Source: Crocinitomicaceae bacterium (GTDB lineage: Bacteria > Bacteroidota > Bacteroidia > Flavobacteriales_D > Crocinitomicaceae). From it: DNA of 64,000 bases. This document shows, one piece after another, positions 9,184 to 17,493 of the stretch. The first letter of the stretch is position 1. Every line of letters begins with the position of its first letter. A program made the position numbers and the translations under genes. The stretch is taken from positions 1-64,000 of the forward strand of contig JADJEU010000001.1 in assembly GCA_016709005.1 (NCBI GenBank), given 5' to 3'. A model generated the notes under the pieces. The model was not told where the DNA came from and ran no database searches. It saw nothing but the letters and a program-made list of their open reading frames with translations.

Positions 9184-10968
9184 ATGCGCATTTTACTTAT
9201 TCTCTTTTTATCTGTCAGTTCCCTTACCTTTTCACAAGAAAAATATGGGCAGATTGATTTGAATGAAGAAAACTTTGATGAGTTTTCTGTCTTTGGAGAT
9301 ACTCTTGACAGTTATAAAGTGTATTTCACCGGCGAGAATCATATGTATGCAACGTTCAATTCAGAATTGCAAATTAAATTTTTAAAATACTTGCACCAGA
9401 CTCAGGGTGTAAGCCATCTCATCTTTGAACAAAGTCCTGCAGTAGGGTACATTATTGACAAGGTAATTATTGACGGTAAAATGAGTCATCAGCAATATTT
9501 GCAGGATATGTTTTACACACCTTTTTTTGAAGCAGTAAAAGAATTGAAAGATTACAACGACACGCTTGCGCCGGAGAATAAAATTCATGTCAACGGAATT
9601 GATGCAGAACGTTTTCCTTATTTTTCTATTTATGCACTGGATGCTATAGTAGATACGCTGGACACGCGTTTTGAAGGTGGTGAACTGTTTGAGCAGATTA
9701 AAGCCTTAGCAAGTGCAAACTACGATGATTATCGCGTTGGAACTTATTATGACGAACCTGATTTTGAATTTGATTTTCAGTTCACTCAGGTATATGCATG
9801 GTCATCACTAAAGTCAATTATTGACGGAGCCAACGAGATGAAAGATAAATTGATGCCACGTCTGGGCGCTGATGGCCCTATTTTCTATGCCATTATTGCA
9901 AGTCTGGAAGTTGGGCGGGAATGGTATCTGGCAGAAAAAGCCGGCGATGTTAAATCACCGATTATTCGCGAGCGTTTTATGTGCGATGAATTTGAACGAG
10001 TTTATCGATTAGATCCAAAAGGAAAATTCTATGGTCAATTTGGTCGTTGCCATCTTCAAAAAGACAAAGGCTCGCGAAATTGTTATGACTATTATATGAA
10101 TTCAGTTGCCAGCCGTATTGCAGAAATTGAACCCGCGTTAGAAAATCAGGTTTTGGTGATTCCAATTTTTTATACGGATAATCCACGCATGGATGGAACA
10201 AATGTGGAGAGCCTTCATCTGGACGAACAGTTTTTAGCAAAAGGAGAATCATTCATTATCGATCTTGAATACATGGGGGAGTATCGACCAATCACTGGTT
10301 TCTATGACGATCTGCCTTTTATAATTATTTGCAACGAAGAAGCCGATAGCCATGAAGAAACTTATTTTGTCTGGGATATTCCGCTGGAAGAATATCATGC
10401 TGGTGTCTATTATGGCTATCACTATTTTACAAAAATCAATAAGCTGAACAACGCGCTGATTGCATTTGGTTCGAGTGGATTCACGAATAAATTTGAGGCC
10501 TATACTTTTGCGTTTGATTATATTTTTATGGAACAATCAGGCAGCCGATTCAGCTATACTCATATTCCCGCAGTAACAAATAATGACGGTTTTGAATTGA
10601 ATGGTTTTTTGGCCAGCATGGGTGGTTATTATCCTTTCGGAAACAAATGGGTGATGGCGGCGATTGGAATGGACTTTGGGTATGGCAGAATGCTGTTAAC
10701 AGAAGAAACATCTAATCTGACGCCAAATCTGATTCAGCAGAATGGAAAAAATTTAAATATTTATCGAAACGATATATTTGCACTGGATCCCAACTTTGAA
10801 TTTCGGATTACCTTACCTATTGTGAGTCTCAATTTTAAAACGGGTTGGGCTTTTGATGTGTCCAATAAATACTGGAAACTGGATGGTAAGATGAAAGATT
10901 TTACCAAAACAAGTTTCTCATCTCCTTATATTCAGGCAGGTTTGAGTCTGAATATCAAATATCGTTAA
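9184..10968 (+). CDS. EreA/ChaN-like domain fused to a predicted outer-membrane beta-barrel
   Basis: This encodes a 594-residue exported protein. Residues 1-18 are a signal peptide ending at FSQ. Residues about 40-380 resemble the erythromycin-esterase/ChaN/TraB fold: FTGENH (Glu51, His53) near the start, then GVSHLIFEQ with Glu82, VNGIDAERF near 138-147, and GQFGRCHL in the distal part, where the family keeps a metal or catalytic histidine. From about residue 400 the sequence alternates hydrophobic and polar residues with many aromatics (YYGYHYFTKINKLNNALIAF), and ends in a strand-like SLNIKYR, as outer-membrane barrels do. That makes it a surface-anchored hydrolase or metal-binding protein. 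True macrolide resistance is unlikely because the protein is exported and fused. It is a single-gene unit. Confidence 0.6.
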   Translation: MRILLILFLSVSSLTFSQEKYGQIDLNEENFDEFSVFGDTLDSYKVYFTGENHMYATFNSELQIKFLKYLHQTQGVSHLIFEQSPAVGYIIDKVIIDGKMSHQQYLQDMFYTPFFEAVKELKDYNDTLAPENKIHVNGIDAERFPYFSIYALDAIVDTLDTRFEGGELFEQIKALASANYDDYRVGTYYDEPDFEFDFQFTQVYAWSSLKSIIDGANEMKDKLMPRLGADGPIFYAIIASLEVGREWYLAEKAGDVKSPIIRERFMCDEFERVYRLDPKGKFYGQFGRCHLQKDKGSRNCYDYYMNSVASRIAEIEPALENQVLVIPIFYTDNPRMDGTNVESLHLDEQFLAKGESFIIDLEYMGEYRPITGFYDDLPFIIICNEEADSHEETYFVWDIPLEEYHAGVYYGYHYFTKINKLNNALIAFGSSGFTNKFEAYTFAFDYIFMEQSGSRFSYTHIPAVTNNDGFELNGFLASMGGYYPFGNKWVMAAIGMDFGYGRMLLTEETSNLTPNLIQQNGKNLNIYRNDIFALDPNFEFRITLPIVSLNFKTGWAFDVSNKYWKLDGKMKDFTKTSFSSPYIQAGLSLNIKYR

Positions 10969-11021
10969 TGAACCGGTTGATAATTTGTTGCCGATCCTAA
11001 ACGCGCTGCGGTAAGAACGCT

Positions 11022-11029
11022 TAACTTTG
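11022..11029 (+). promoter_or_regulatory. -7 promoter box of the E1 dehydrogenase gene
   Basis: TAACTTTG matches TAnnTTTG, 22-29 bases before the chosen ATG at 11051. It supports that start over the upstream in-frame ATG at 11027, which lies within the box. Confidence 0.5.
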
Positions 11030-11050
11030 TGCTACTATTCAAATTATAGC

Positions 11051-13051
11051 ATGGAAGTTCTTCAAAAACAATACATCAAATACGACCGAAAAGATCTAAG
11101 CGATCAGGAATTAATCCGCATTTACAAAGCACTCGTTAAGCCGCGTCTTATTGAAGAAAAAATGTTGATCTTGTTGCGCCAGGGAAAAATTTCAAAATGG
11201 TTCTCGGGTTGGGGACAAGAAGGAATTTCAGTAGGTGTGACTTTGGCTCTGGATAAAGATGAATACATTCTTCCCATGCACCGTAACCTCGGAATTTTTA
11301 CCGCACGTGAAATTCCATTGAACAGATTGTTTGCTCAGTTTCAGGGAAAGATGACAGGCTTTACCAAAGGGCGTGATCGTTCATTCCACTTTGGTACAAA
11401 AGAGCATCATTTGGTTGGAATGATTTCTCACCTCGGACCTCAATTGGCAATTGGAACGGGTATTGCGCTGGCAGGAAAATTAAAAGGTGAACGCAAAGTA
11501 GCTTTGGCAATTACTGGAGATGGCGGAGCAAGTGAAGGAGATTTTCACGAAGCGTTAAACGTGGCTTCTGTTTGGGATGTTCCGGTAATTTTTTGCGTAG
11601 AAAATAATCAGTGGGGATTGTCAACTCCTTCAAATGAACAATTCCGCTGCAAACAATTTATTGATAAAGGAGTTGGATACGGAATGGATGCTTTTCAAAT
11701 TGATGGAAATAACATTCTGGAAGTATATCATTCGGTAAGACAAATTGCTGATTCTCTCAGAAAAAAACCAAGACCATTTTTATTGGAGTGTTTGTCATTC
11801 CGCATGCGTGGACATGAAGAAGCGTCTGGAACAAAATATTATCCTGACGGAATCCAAGACGAGTGGGCAAAAAAAGATCCGGTTACGAATTATGAATTGT
11901 ATCTGAAAAACGAAAAAGTACTTTCAGAATCAGAAGTGGAAAAAATTCGTGAAACTATCAAACAAGAAATTCACGACGAACTTGAAATTGCTTTTGCAGA
12001 ACCAAAAGTAAAAGTAGATACCGCATACGAATTGAACGATGTTTATGCACCATACAATCAAGTGGTAATTAACCCAGCTTCATCAGCAACAACTGAACTA
12101 AGACATATTGATGCAATTTCTGATGCACTTCGTTTAGCGATGCGCAAATATCAGGATCTCATCATCATGGGGCAAGACATTGCAGAATACGGAGGTGTGT
12201 TTAAAATTACAGAAGGTTTTGTAGATGAATTTGGAAAGGACAGAATCAGAAATACACCTTTATGCGAATCTGCAATTTTAGGAACGGCACTTGGTCTTTC
12301 TATCAAAGGCATGAAAGCAATTATGGAAATGCAATTTGCAGATTTCGTAACGGTAGGTTTTAATCAGATTGTAAATAACCTTGCAAAACTTCATTACCGC
12401 TGGGGTGAAAATGCAGATGTAGTTGTACGTATGCCAACAGGTGGCGGTTCTGCAGCAGGACCATTTCACTCACAAAGTAACGAAGCCTGGTTTACACATA
12501 CGCCGGGATTGAAAGTGGTTTATCCTTCTTCACCTACTGAGGCAAAAGGTTTATTACTTGCATCCATTGAAGATCCAAATCCAGTTATCTTTTTTGAGCA
12601 TAAAGCGCTTTACAGAAGTATCAAAGAAGAAGTTCCTACCGACTATTTTACAATTGAAATCGGCAAAGCAAACATTGTTCGCACGGGTTCAAAAGCATCA
12701 GTGATCACATATGGTATGGGAGTTCACTGGGCTAAAGAAATAGCAGAACGCAATAATCTCGATGTAGAAATTTTAGATTTAAGAACTTTATTGCCGATGG
12801 ACATGGATGCAATTTATGCAACCGTGAAAAAAACACATCGCGCAATTATTCTGCACGAAGATTGCCTGACTGGTGGAATAGGAGGAGAGGTTTCTGCACT
12901 CATTACTGAAAACTGTTTTGAGTATCTGGATGCACCTGTTATGCGTGAAGGAAGTTTAGATACACCAGTTCCTTTCCAGGAAGATCTGGAAAAAAACTTC
13001 ATGCCAAAAGATCGCTTTGAAGCTAAGTTGATGCGATTGTTGAATTATTAG
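11051..13051 (+). CDS. Branched-chain 2-oxoacid dehydrogenase E1, fused alpha and beta subunits
   Basis: This is a thiamine-diphosphate-dependent E1 component of a 2-oxoacid dehydrogenase complex, with alpha and beta subunits in one 666-residue chain, as is usual in Bacteroidota. It decarboxylates 2-oxoisovalerate-type substrates and passes the acyl group to a lipoyl E2. The alpha half (about 1-330) has the TPP motif GDGGASEGDFHEALN ending in VENNQWGLSTP and the phosphorylation-loop-like region MRGHEEASGTKY. The beta half (about 350-666) has GQDIAEYGGVFKITEG, PLCESAILGTALGLS and EDCLTGGIGGEVSA. The start at 11051 (MEVLQKQYIK) is preferred over an ATG eight codons upstream that lies in the promoter box. 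No E2 or E3 gene is adjacent. Confidence 0.9.
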   Translation: MEVLQKQYIKYDRKDLSDQELIRIYKALVKPRLIEEKMLILLRQGKISKWFSGWGQEGISVGVTLALDKDEYILPMHRNLGIFTAREIPLNRLFAQFQGKMTGFTKGRDRSFHFGTKEHHLVGMISHLGPQLAIGTGIALAGKLKGERKVALAITGDGGASEGDFHEALNVASVWDVPVIFCVENNQWGLSTPSNEQFRCKQFIDKGVGYGMDAFQIDGNNILEVYHSVRQIADSLRKKPRPFLLECLSFRMRGHEEASGTKYYPDGIQDEWAKKDPVTNYELYLKNEKVLSESEVEKIRETIKQEIHDELEIAFAEPKVKVDTAYELNDVYAPYNQVVINPASSATTELRHIDAISDALRLAMRKYQDLIIMGQDIAEYGGVFKITEGFVDEFGKDRIRNTPLCESAILGTALGLSIKGMKAIMEMQFADFVTVGFNQIVNNLAKLHYRWGENADVVVRMPTGGGSAAGPFHSQSNEAWFTHTPGLKVVYPSSPTEAKGLLLASIEDPNPVIFFEHKALYRSIKEEVPTDYFTIEIGKANIVRTGSKASVITYGMGVHWAKEIAERNNLDVEILDLRTLLPMDMDAIYATVKKTHRAIILHEDCLTGGIGGEVSALITENCFEYLDAPVMREGSLDTPVPFQEDLEKNFMPKDRFEAKLMRLLNY

Positions 13052-13057
13052 CATCAG

Positions 13058-13633
13058 ATGCGAATTTACGTTGATCTCTTATTGTTATTATTGGTCTTAT
13101 GCTCCTGCACGGTTAATAATGGCGAGGTTCAGGAAGGTGCCAATGTAGATCCTGTCGTTGATAATGATTTTTTAAGTCTTGTAAGAAGCTCACCTAAAAT
13201 TGAATTACCGTTTTCTATGTATTGCGAAGATTGTTGTGGTCTGCAAGCTGATGCCGTACTTTCAAAAAAAATGGGTGCCTATTTACCAGAAGGTTCTTCC
13301 TTAATCGGTGTCATCATGCAGACAGATTCGCTGGTTGTTCTCTTGGCTAGCTATGCTGCTGATTGGATCATACCTGCTGTGACAGTGCATAATTTGTCGG
13401 GAGATTTAATAGATGAAAAGGTTTTTATGGGAGAATGGTGCGGAACTGATTTTGGATATTTTGGAAAACAATATTTTACGATCTCTCAAGATTTTGTCTT
13501 TACTGAAATTGATACAAGCTTTACATTTTTAATGGACAGCGTTACGTACGATATTATTGATACGCTGCGGACAGAAATCGTGCATACTAAATTTGTCATT
13601 TCTAATTCTGGAATCCTTTTAGAAGAGAAATAA
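13058..13633 (+). CDS. Lipoprotein of unknown function
   Basis: This 191-residue protein begins with a lipoprotein signal (LLLLLLVLCSC, Cys17 as the lipidated residue), so it is expected on the inner or outer membrane facing the periplasm. The mature part has a YCEDCCGLQ cluster and many short strands and aromatic residues but no domain I recognise. It starts six bases after the E1 stop, so it may be co-transcribed, though no functional link is evident. The sequence after it is a repeat region, not a gene. Function unknown. Confidence 0.65.
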   Translation: MRIYVDLLLLLLVLCSCTVNNGEVQEGANVDPVVDNDFLSLVRSSPKIELPFSMYCEDCCGLQADAVLSKKMGAYLPEGSSLIGVIMQTDSLVVLLASYAADWIIPAVTVHNLSGDLIDEKVFMGEWCGTDFGYFGKQYFTISQDFVFTEIDTSFTFLMDSVTYDIIDTLRTEIVHTKFVISNSGILLEEK

Positions 13634-13682
13634 GGAAGACCCATTCTATAGCAGAAAAATCTGCGAGAATCTGAGTGATACA

Positions 13683-14004
13683 TTTTTACCACAGAGTTTA
13701 AAAAAGAGTTTTGCGCGGAGTTTCGCAGAGTATGAGTCTTCTTGAACCAACTCATTTAACTCTGTGATTAACTCTGAGTCACTCTGTGGTTAAAAAAATC
13801 TGTGTAAATCCGCGTTTTATTTATCTGCGAAAATCTGATCGAAAAATTTTTACCACAGAGTTTAAAAAGAGTTTTGCGCGGAGTTCCACAGAGTATAAAT
13901 CAACTGGAACCAACTCATTTATCTCTGTGATTAACTCTGAGTCACTCTGTGGTTAAAAAAATCTGTGTAAATCCGCGTTTTATTTATCTGCGAAAACCTG
14001 TCCG
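13683..14004. repeat. Two tandem 164-bp intergenic repeats with internal palindromes
   Basis: Two near-identical copies start at 13683 and 13847. Each runs from TTTTTACCACAGAG through a central ACTCATTT-CTCTGTGATTAACTC part to ACTCTGTGG and then AATCTGTGTAAATCCGCG. Within a copy ACCACAGAG faces CTCTGTGGT (13688-13696 with 13782-13790; 13852-13860 with 13945-13953), so each could fold as a long imperfect hairpin. A degenerate third start, with AATCTGCGAGAATCTGA, lies at about 13650-13676. The second copy is slightly shorter. Similar CTNTGTG words appear near 15490, 44170 and 50460. No open reading frame fits the block. This accounts for the 420-base gap between two genes. Confidence 0.85.
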
Positions 14005-14053
14005 AATGGACCACTATGTGGCGGGAAATTGAGATCTGGTTTACCTATCAGCT

Positions 14054-14701
14054 CTACCCAAACTTAACCTTCTTAACCTGTCTCAATGATTCTTTACACC
14101 CCTCAGAAAGCAGCGGATAATCCAAGGCAAAATTTAAAAGATCCTCATCTGGATTTTGACCATACAGCAAATCCCAAACTTCAAGAAGGCGAATGGAATT
14201 ATGCGGACGTTCAATTAATTCAACCCCGTCGTTCATGTAAACTTTTTCCGGATCTAAAACACGAACATAAATGCCAGGTTGATTTTTTAGAATGAACTTT
14301 TTCAAAACAGTTTGTGTTCCAAAACGGATTCCTAATTTGAAACACGGTTGACGTGGCTGTGAAATCTGAACAGTGGCTCCGCCAATTCTTAAAATATCTC
14401 CAATATAAAATTCAGATTCGTTTAGATTTTCAATGGTTAAATTTTCTCCAAACATTCCAAAACTCCAATCTGCATTTGGAAACATCTTTTTCCACTCGGC
14501 ATAATGATCTGCAGAAAATAAATAACAGGCTTTGTCAATACCGCCATGATATCGTCGATCATAAACCACATCCCCTTCAACATCTTCCTTACCTAAATGC
14601 AAAGGACCTTCAACTGGATATTTGAAGATTCCAGTTTTGACAGGTTTACCTCTCCAGCTGACTGTTTTTTGTTCGCCAATATTGAGTGAAATTATTTTCA
14701 T
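14054..14701 (-). CDS. MOSC domain protein (YiiM-like)
   Basis: This encodes a MOSC-domain protein of 215 residues, related to YiiM-type proteins that bind sulfur and the molybdenum cofactor and act on hydroxylated compounds. Diagnostic stretches are DRRYHGGIDKACYLFSADHY, SFGMFGENLTIENLNES and the QISQPRQPCFKLGIRFGT block, which carries the conserved cysteine. The start is taken at 14701 (MKIISLNIG) because the upstream open frame begins inside the stop region of the preceding lipoprotein gene, only 10 bases away. It is probably co-transcribed with that lipoprotein gene. Substrate unknown. Confidence 0.85.
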   Translation of the reverse strand: MKIISLNIGEQKTVSWRGKPVKTGIFKYPVEGPLHLGKEDVEGDVVYDRRYHGGIDKACYLFSADHYAEWKKMFPNADWSFGMFGENLTIENLNESEFYIGDILRIGGATVQISQPRQPCFKLGIRFGTQTVLKKFILKNQPGIYVRVLDPEKVYMNDGVELIERPHNSIRLLEVWDLLYGQNPDEDLLNFALDYPLLSEGCKESLRQVKKVKFG

Positions 14702-14711
14702 GATTACTTGA

Positions 14712-15422
14712 TCAATGAGGTGCAATATAATGATCAACCAGTTTATATTCTGTATAGTTCCCTACGTTGCTTGAAAAAATCTTCATTACCAGGCCAACTC
14801 CTTTGGCAAAAAAGTATTCTGTATAGTAAGTTGGGCCTCCACCTTGATTAGAATAGTTCATATGAACGGTTGATTTCTTATGGAGAACATCATAATAAGT
14901 AGTGCCATTTACAATAAACGAGTCAAGCCTTGGTAACATTTCTGTGACTCCATTTGCTTCATATGAATATGAACCTTCACCACCGTTTGACGTTCCGGAA
15001 TTCATAATTCCTGGGATTGTATCATAAATTTTACCAAATGTTGTTGAACTATAGTCTGCAGGAGTGTTTACGTTTAAATCAAACGCAATATTAGTTCCAC
15101 CATGATACGATAATTTCTCAGGTAAAATCCAGAGATCTTCATTGACAAGTTTACAATTTCCTGAATAGGTTGTGTAATGAATTAAAACCTCTTCCCAAGC
15201 TGTGCAACTATCAATTGATCCATCATCATATTGCCACCATGAACCAGGATAGGCCATTAAATAGTCAGAAGGATAAATAGTGTCATAACTATGGTTAACT
15301 GTAATCACCGGATCACATAACGGTATTGAGTCCGCAGAAGGTGGAGGTGTTGAAGGCGGAAGAGGATCTTCTTTCTTGCAACCTAAAATCACTAAAACGA
15401 AAAAGAATGAAATGTACTTCAC
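14712..15422 (-). CDS. Lipoprotein of unknown function
   Basis: This 236-residue lipoprotein has a signal (FFFVLVILGC, Cys15) followed by a proline-rich linker (DPLPPSTPPPS). The mature sequence is rich in Tyr, Gly, Ser and Thr (GSWWQYDDGSIDS, YSYEANGVTE) and looks like an all-beta extracytoplasmic domain. It resembles small beta-sandwich or immunoglobulin-like secreted proteins of Bacteroidota, but I cannot assign a family. It lies immediately upstream of the MOSC gene on the same strand. Function unknown. Confidence 0.6.
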   Translation of the reverse strand: MKYISFFFVLVILGCKKEDPLPPSTPPPSADSIPLCDPVITVNHSYDTIYPSDYLMAYPGSWWQYDDGSIDSCTAWEEVLIHYTTYSGNCKLVNEDLWILPEKLSYHGGTNIAFDLNVNTPADYSSTTFGKIYDTIPGIMNSGTSNGGEGSYSYEANGVTEMLPRLDSFIVNGTTYYDVLHKKSTVHMNYSNQGGGPTYYTEYFFAKGVGLVMKIFSSNVGNYTEYKLVDHYIAPH

Positions 15423-15538
15423 TTCTTTATTAACGTTAGGATTAAAGTATTGGTTGGTGAACTATTCACATCACTGCAATCAAAAACCAATCTGTGAAAA
15501 TCTGTGTAATCAGTGAGAGCAAAAAAAAATGAATTGAC

Positions 15539-16222
15539 CTATGGAGTAGAAAGCGAAACAGGAATCGTTTTCCCGTTAATCCACTGATGAGCATTCAACG
15601 AAAAATCTGCAATGTACTGAGCCATTTGATGAGCAGAAACAGGTGCTTCGTATCCTGGAAAAGCTTCACCCAGCATTTCAGTTTGAGCAGCGCCTAACGC
15701 AAGGCAGTTCACTGCAATTTTTAGCTCTTTTAATTCTTCTGCAAGACATTCTGAAAATCCGGCAACTGCAGATTTACTTGAACTGTAAACACTGAGTCCG
15801 GGAAATTTTGCGCTTCCTTGAAATCCACCCATTGAACCGATATTAACGATGTGTGATCCATTTGTCATAAATGGAATAACAGTTTGACAAACTTCCATCA
15901 ATCCAAAAACATTCACTGCAAAAACTTTTTCCATTTCTGCTCGTGTGATCTCTAGTACGGGTTTGTTGACAATCGTTCCTGCATTATTGATCAGCACATC
16001 GACACGGTTGAAGTGAGCGTTGATAATAGTAGTGAGATTTTTTTTCAGATCAGCATCAGCCAAATCAAATGGAGCTATTATCAGAGATGGAAATTGATCC
16101 TGAAGATTTTTTAAACCGTCTGAATTGCGCGCTAATAAAAGAACCTTGTTGTTTGTTGAAAGTATTGTTGCGAGTTCAGCCCCAATTCCACGACTTGCAC
16201 CAGTAATTACAATATTCTTCAT
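15539..16222 (-). CDS. Short-chain dehydrogenase/reductase
   Basis: This is a classical SDR of 227 residues using NAD(P)H. The cofactor motif is GASRGIG (residues 7-13), NNAG follows, and the catalytic Tyr/Lys lie in VYSSSK, after the Ser of NIGSMGG. The C-terminal IPVSLSTP is short. The start at 16222 (MKNIVITGASRGIG) is preferred over the upstream open frame beginning at 16255, which adds only a non-conserved tail, overlapping a spacer. The gene lies 34 bases downstream of the PaaE-like reductase gene and may be co-transcribed. The substrate cannot be predicted. Confidence 0.9.
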   Translation of the reverse strand: MKNIVITGASRGIGAELATILSTNNKVLLLARNSDGLKNLQDQFPSLIIAPFDLADADLKKNLTTIINAHFNRVDVLINNAGTIVNKPVLEITRAEMEKVFAVNVFGLMEVCQTVIPFMTNGSHIVNIGSMGGFQGSAKFPGLSVYSSSKSAVAGFSECLAEELKELKIAVNCLALGAAQTEMLGEAFPGYEAPVSAHQMAQYIADFSLNAHQWINGKTIPVSLSTP

Positions 16223-16255
16223 TGAATTCAGAATTAATTTCTGGTGAGTGAACAA

Positions 16256-17323
16256 TTAGTATTCGTCAAAAGAGACAACAATTTTTTCAGATGTTGGATG
16301 TGATTGACAGGTCAGAATAAAACCTGCTGCAACTTCATCGGGCTCTAAAGCATAGTTCAAATCCATCTTAGCAGTACCTTCCATTACTTTTGCTTTGCAG
16401 GTGCAGCAAACTCCACCTTTGCATGAAAATGGAACGTCCGCTCCTGCATCTTGTGCTGCCTGAAGAATAGATTTACCACCTGTATTTAATTTGAAAGTAT
16501 AAGGTTCGTCGTCCATGATTACAGTAACCATGGCATCGACAGCACCGATTGAAGTTTCGGTTGCAATATCTTTTGGTGGCGCAACCACTGTGAATAATTC
16601 AAAATGAATTTTGTCTGAAGCAATTCCTTTGGATGTAAAATATTCTTTAATCGCCATGATCATTTCTTGCGGTCCGCATGAATAAATTCCTGCTAGCTCA
16701 ACTGAACTTAAGTGAGCACTGAAAAGTGAATCACATTTTGCTTTATCGATGCGTCCGTTGGTCAAAGCGTTTCCACTTTCCTCGCGTGATAATATGTAAT
16801 TGAGTTTAAAGTTTGTATTTGCAGAAGCTAACTGATCCAGTTCAGCTTTAAAGATCGTATCAGCTGCGGTTTTATTTCCATAGAATAAGTAGACCACACT
16901 GCTTTTCTCTGTTTCAAGCAGAGCTTTAATCATGGAGATTACCGGAGTAATTCCTGATCCTGCTGCAAAAAACACATAGTTCTTTTGATTGGAAGATGCA
17001 GGTGCAACTGAAAAATTGCCCATTGGCGGCATTACCTCAAGTGAATCACCTTTTTTCAACGATTGTGTTGCATAGCCTGAAAACAAGCCGTTTTCAATAC
17101 GTTTAACCGCAACGCGAAGTTCATTTTGCGAAGGACTCGAAGAGATCGAATAAGAACGTCTTACTTCCTGGCCGCCAAGCATCGCTTTAAACGTGAGGTA
17201 TTGTCCAGCATTAAAACTGAACTCTTTTGTCAAACTTGCCGGAATATCGAAGGCAATAGATACGGTATCAGCCGTTTCCTGTTTAACATCTTTTACTACA
17301 AGGGGATAAAATTTTGTGCTCAT
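16256..17323 (-). CDS. PaaE-like flavodoxin reductase with 2Fe-2S domain
   Basis: This encodes a 355-residue ferredoxin-NADP+ reductase family protein with a C-terminal plant-type 2Fe-2S domain, the layout of phenylacetyl-CoA epoxidase subunit E and of related flavohemoprotein-like reductases. It moves electrons from NADPH via FAD to the iron-sulfur cluster and onward. FAD motif RRSYSISSSP is near residues 51-60, NAD motif FFAAGSGITPVISMIKALL near 120, and the cluster cysteines lie in CKGGVCCTCKAKV with the last in LTCQSHP. The start is the ATG at 17323 (MSTKFYPL); the open frame extends ten codons upstream without conservation. No other paa genes are in the window, so a specific role in phenylacetate degradation is not shown. 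Confidence 0.82.
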   Translation of the reverse strand: MSTKFYPLVVKDVKQETADTVSIAFDIPASLTKEFSFNAGQYLTFKAMLGGQEVRRSYSISSSPSQNELRVAVKRIENGLFSGYATQSLKKGDSLEVMPPMGNFSVAPASSNQKNYVFFAAGSGITPVISMIKALLETEKSSVVYLFYGNKTAADTIFKAELDQLASANTNFKLNYILSREESGNALTNGRIDKAKCDSLFSAHLSSVELAGIYSCGPQEMIMAIKEYFTSKGIASDKIHFELFTVVAPPKDIATETSIGAVDAMVTVIMDDEPYTFKLNTGGKSILQAAQDAGADVPFSCKGGVCCTCKAKVMEGTAKMDLNYALEPDEVAAGFILTCQSHPTSEKIVVSFDEY

Positions 17324-17350
17324 GCCTGATATATAGGTGTCGTTTGAGTG

Positions 17351-17358
17351 CAAAATTA
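17351..17358 (-). promoter_or_regulatory. -7 promoter box of the PaaE-like gene
   Basis: The reverse strand reads TAATTTTG (TAnnTTTG) 28-35 bases before the start at 17323, which supports that start codon. Confidence 0.5.
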
Positions 17359-17439
17359 ATAAATTAACTTTATTGAAGACTTTAACGACTATTAAGATTG
17401 TCAGCCTGAATCAAATTCAGATAATTAAAGTATTATCAT

Positions 17440-17447
17440 TAAATTTG
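17440..17447 (+). promoter_or_regulatory. -7 promoter box of the first DUF3857 gene
   Basis: TAAATTTG fits TAnnTTTG and lies about 47-54 bases before the ATG at 17494. Confidence 0.4.
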
Positions 17448-17493
17448 AATCCTACCCAAATTCAATACTCAAAACGGCTAATTTTTCAGAAGG

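Noticed and set aside
9184..10968. Macrolide resistance gene
   Set aside because: The similarity is only to the broad EreA/ChaN fold, the protein is exported and fused to a barrel, so a drug-inactivating role is not supported.
13683..14004. The repeat block as a CRISPR array
   Set aside because: Only two long units in direct tandem, no short repeats with unique spacers, and no cas genes.
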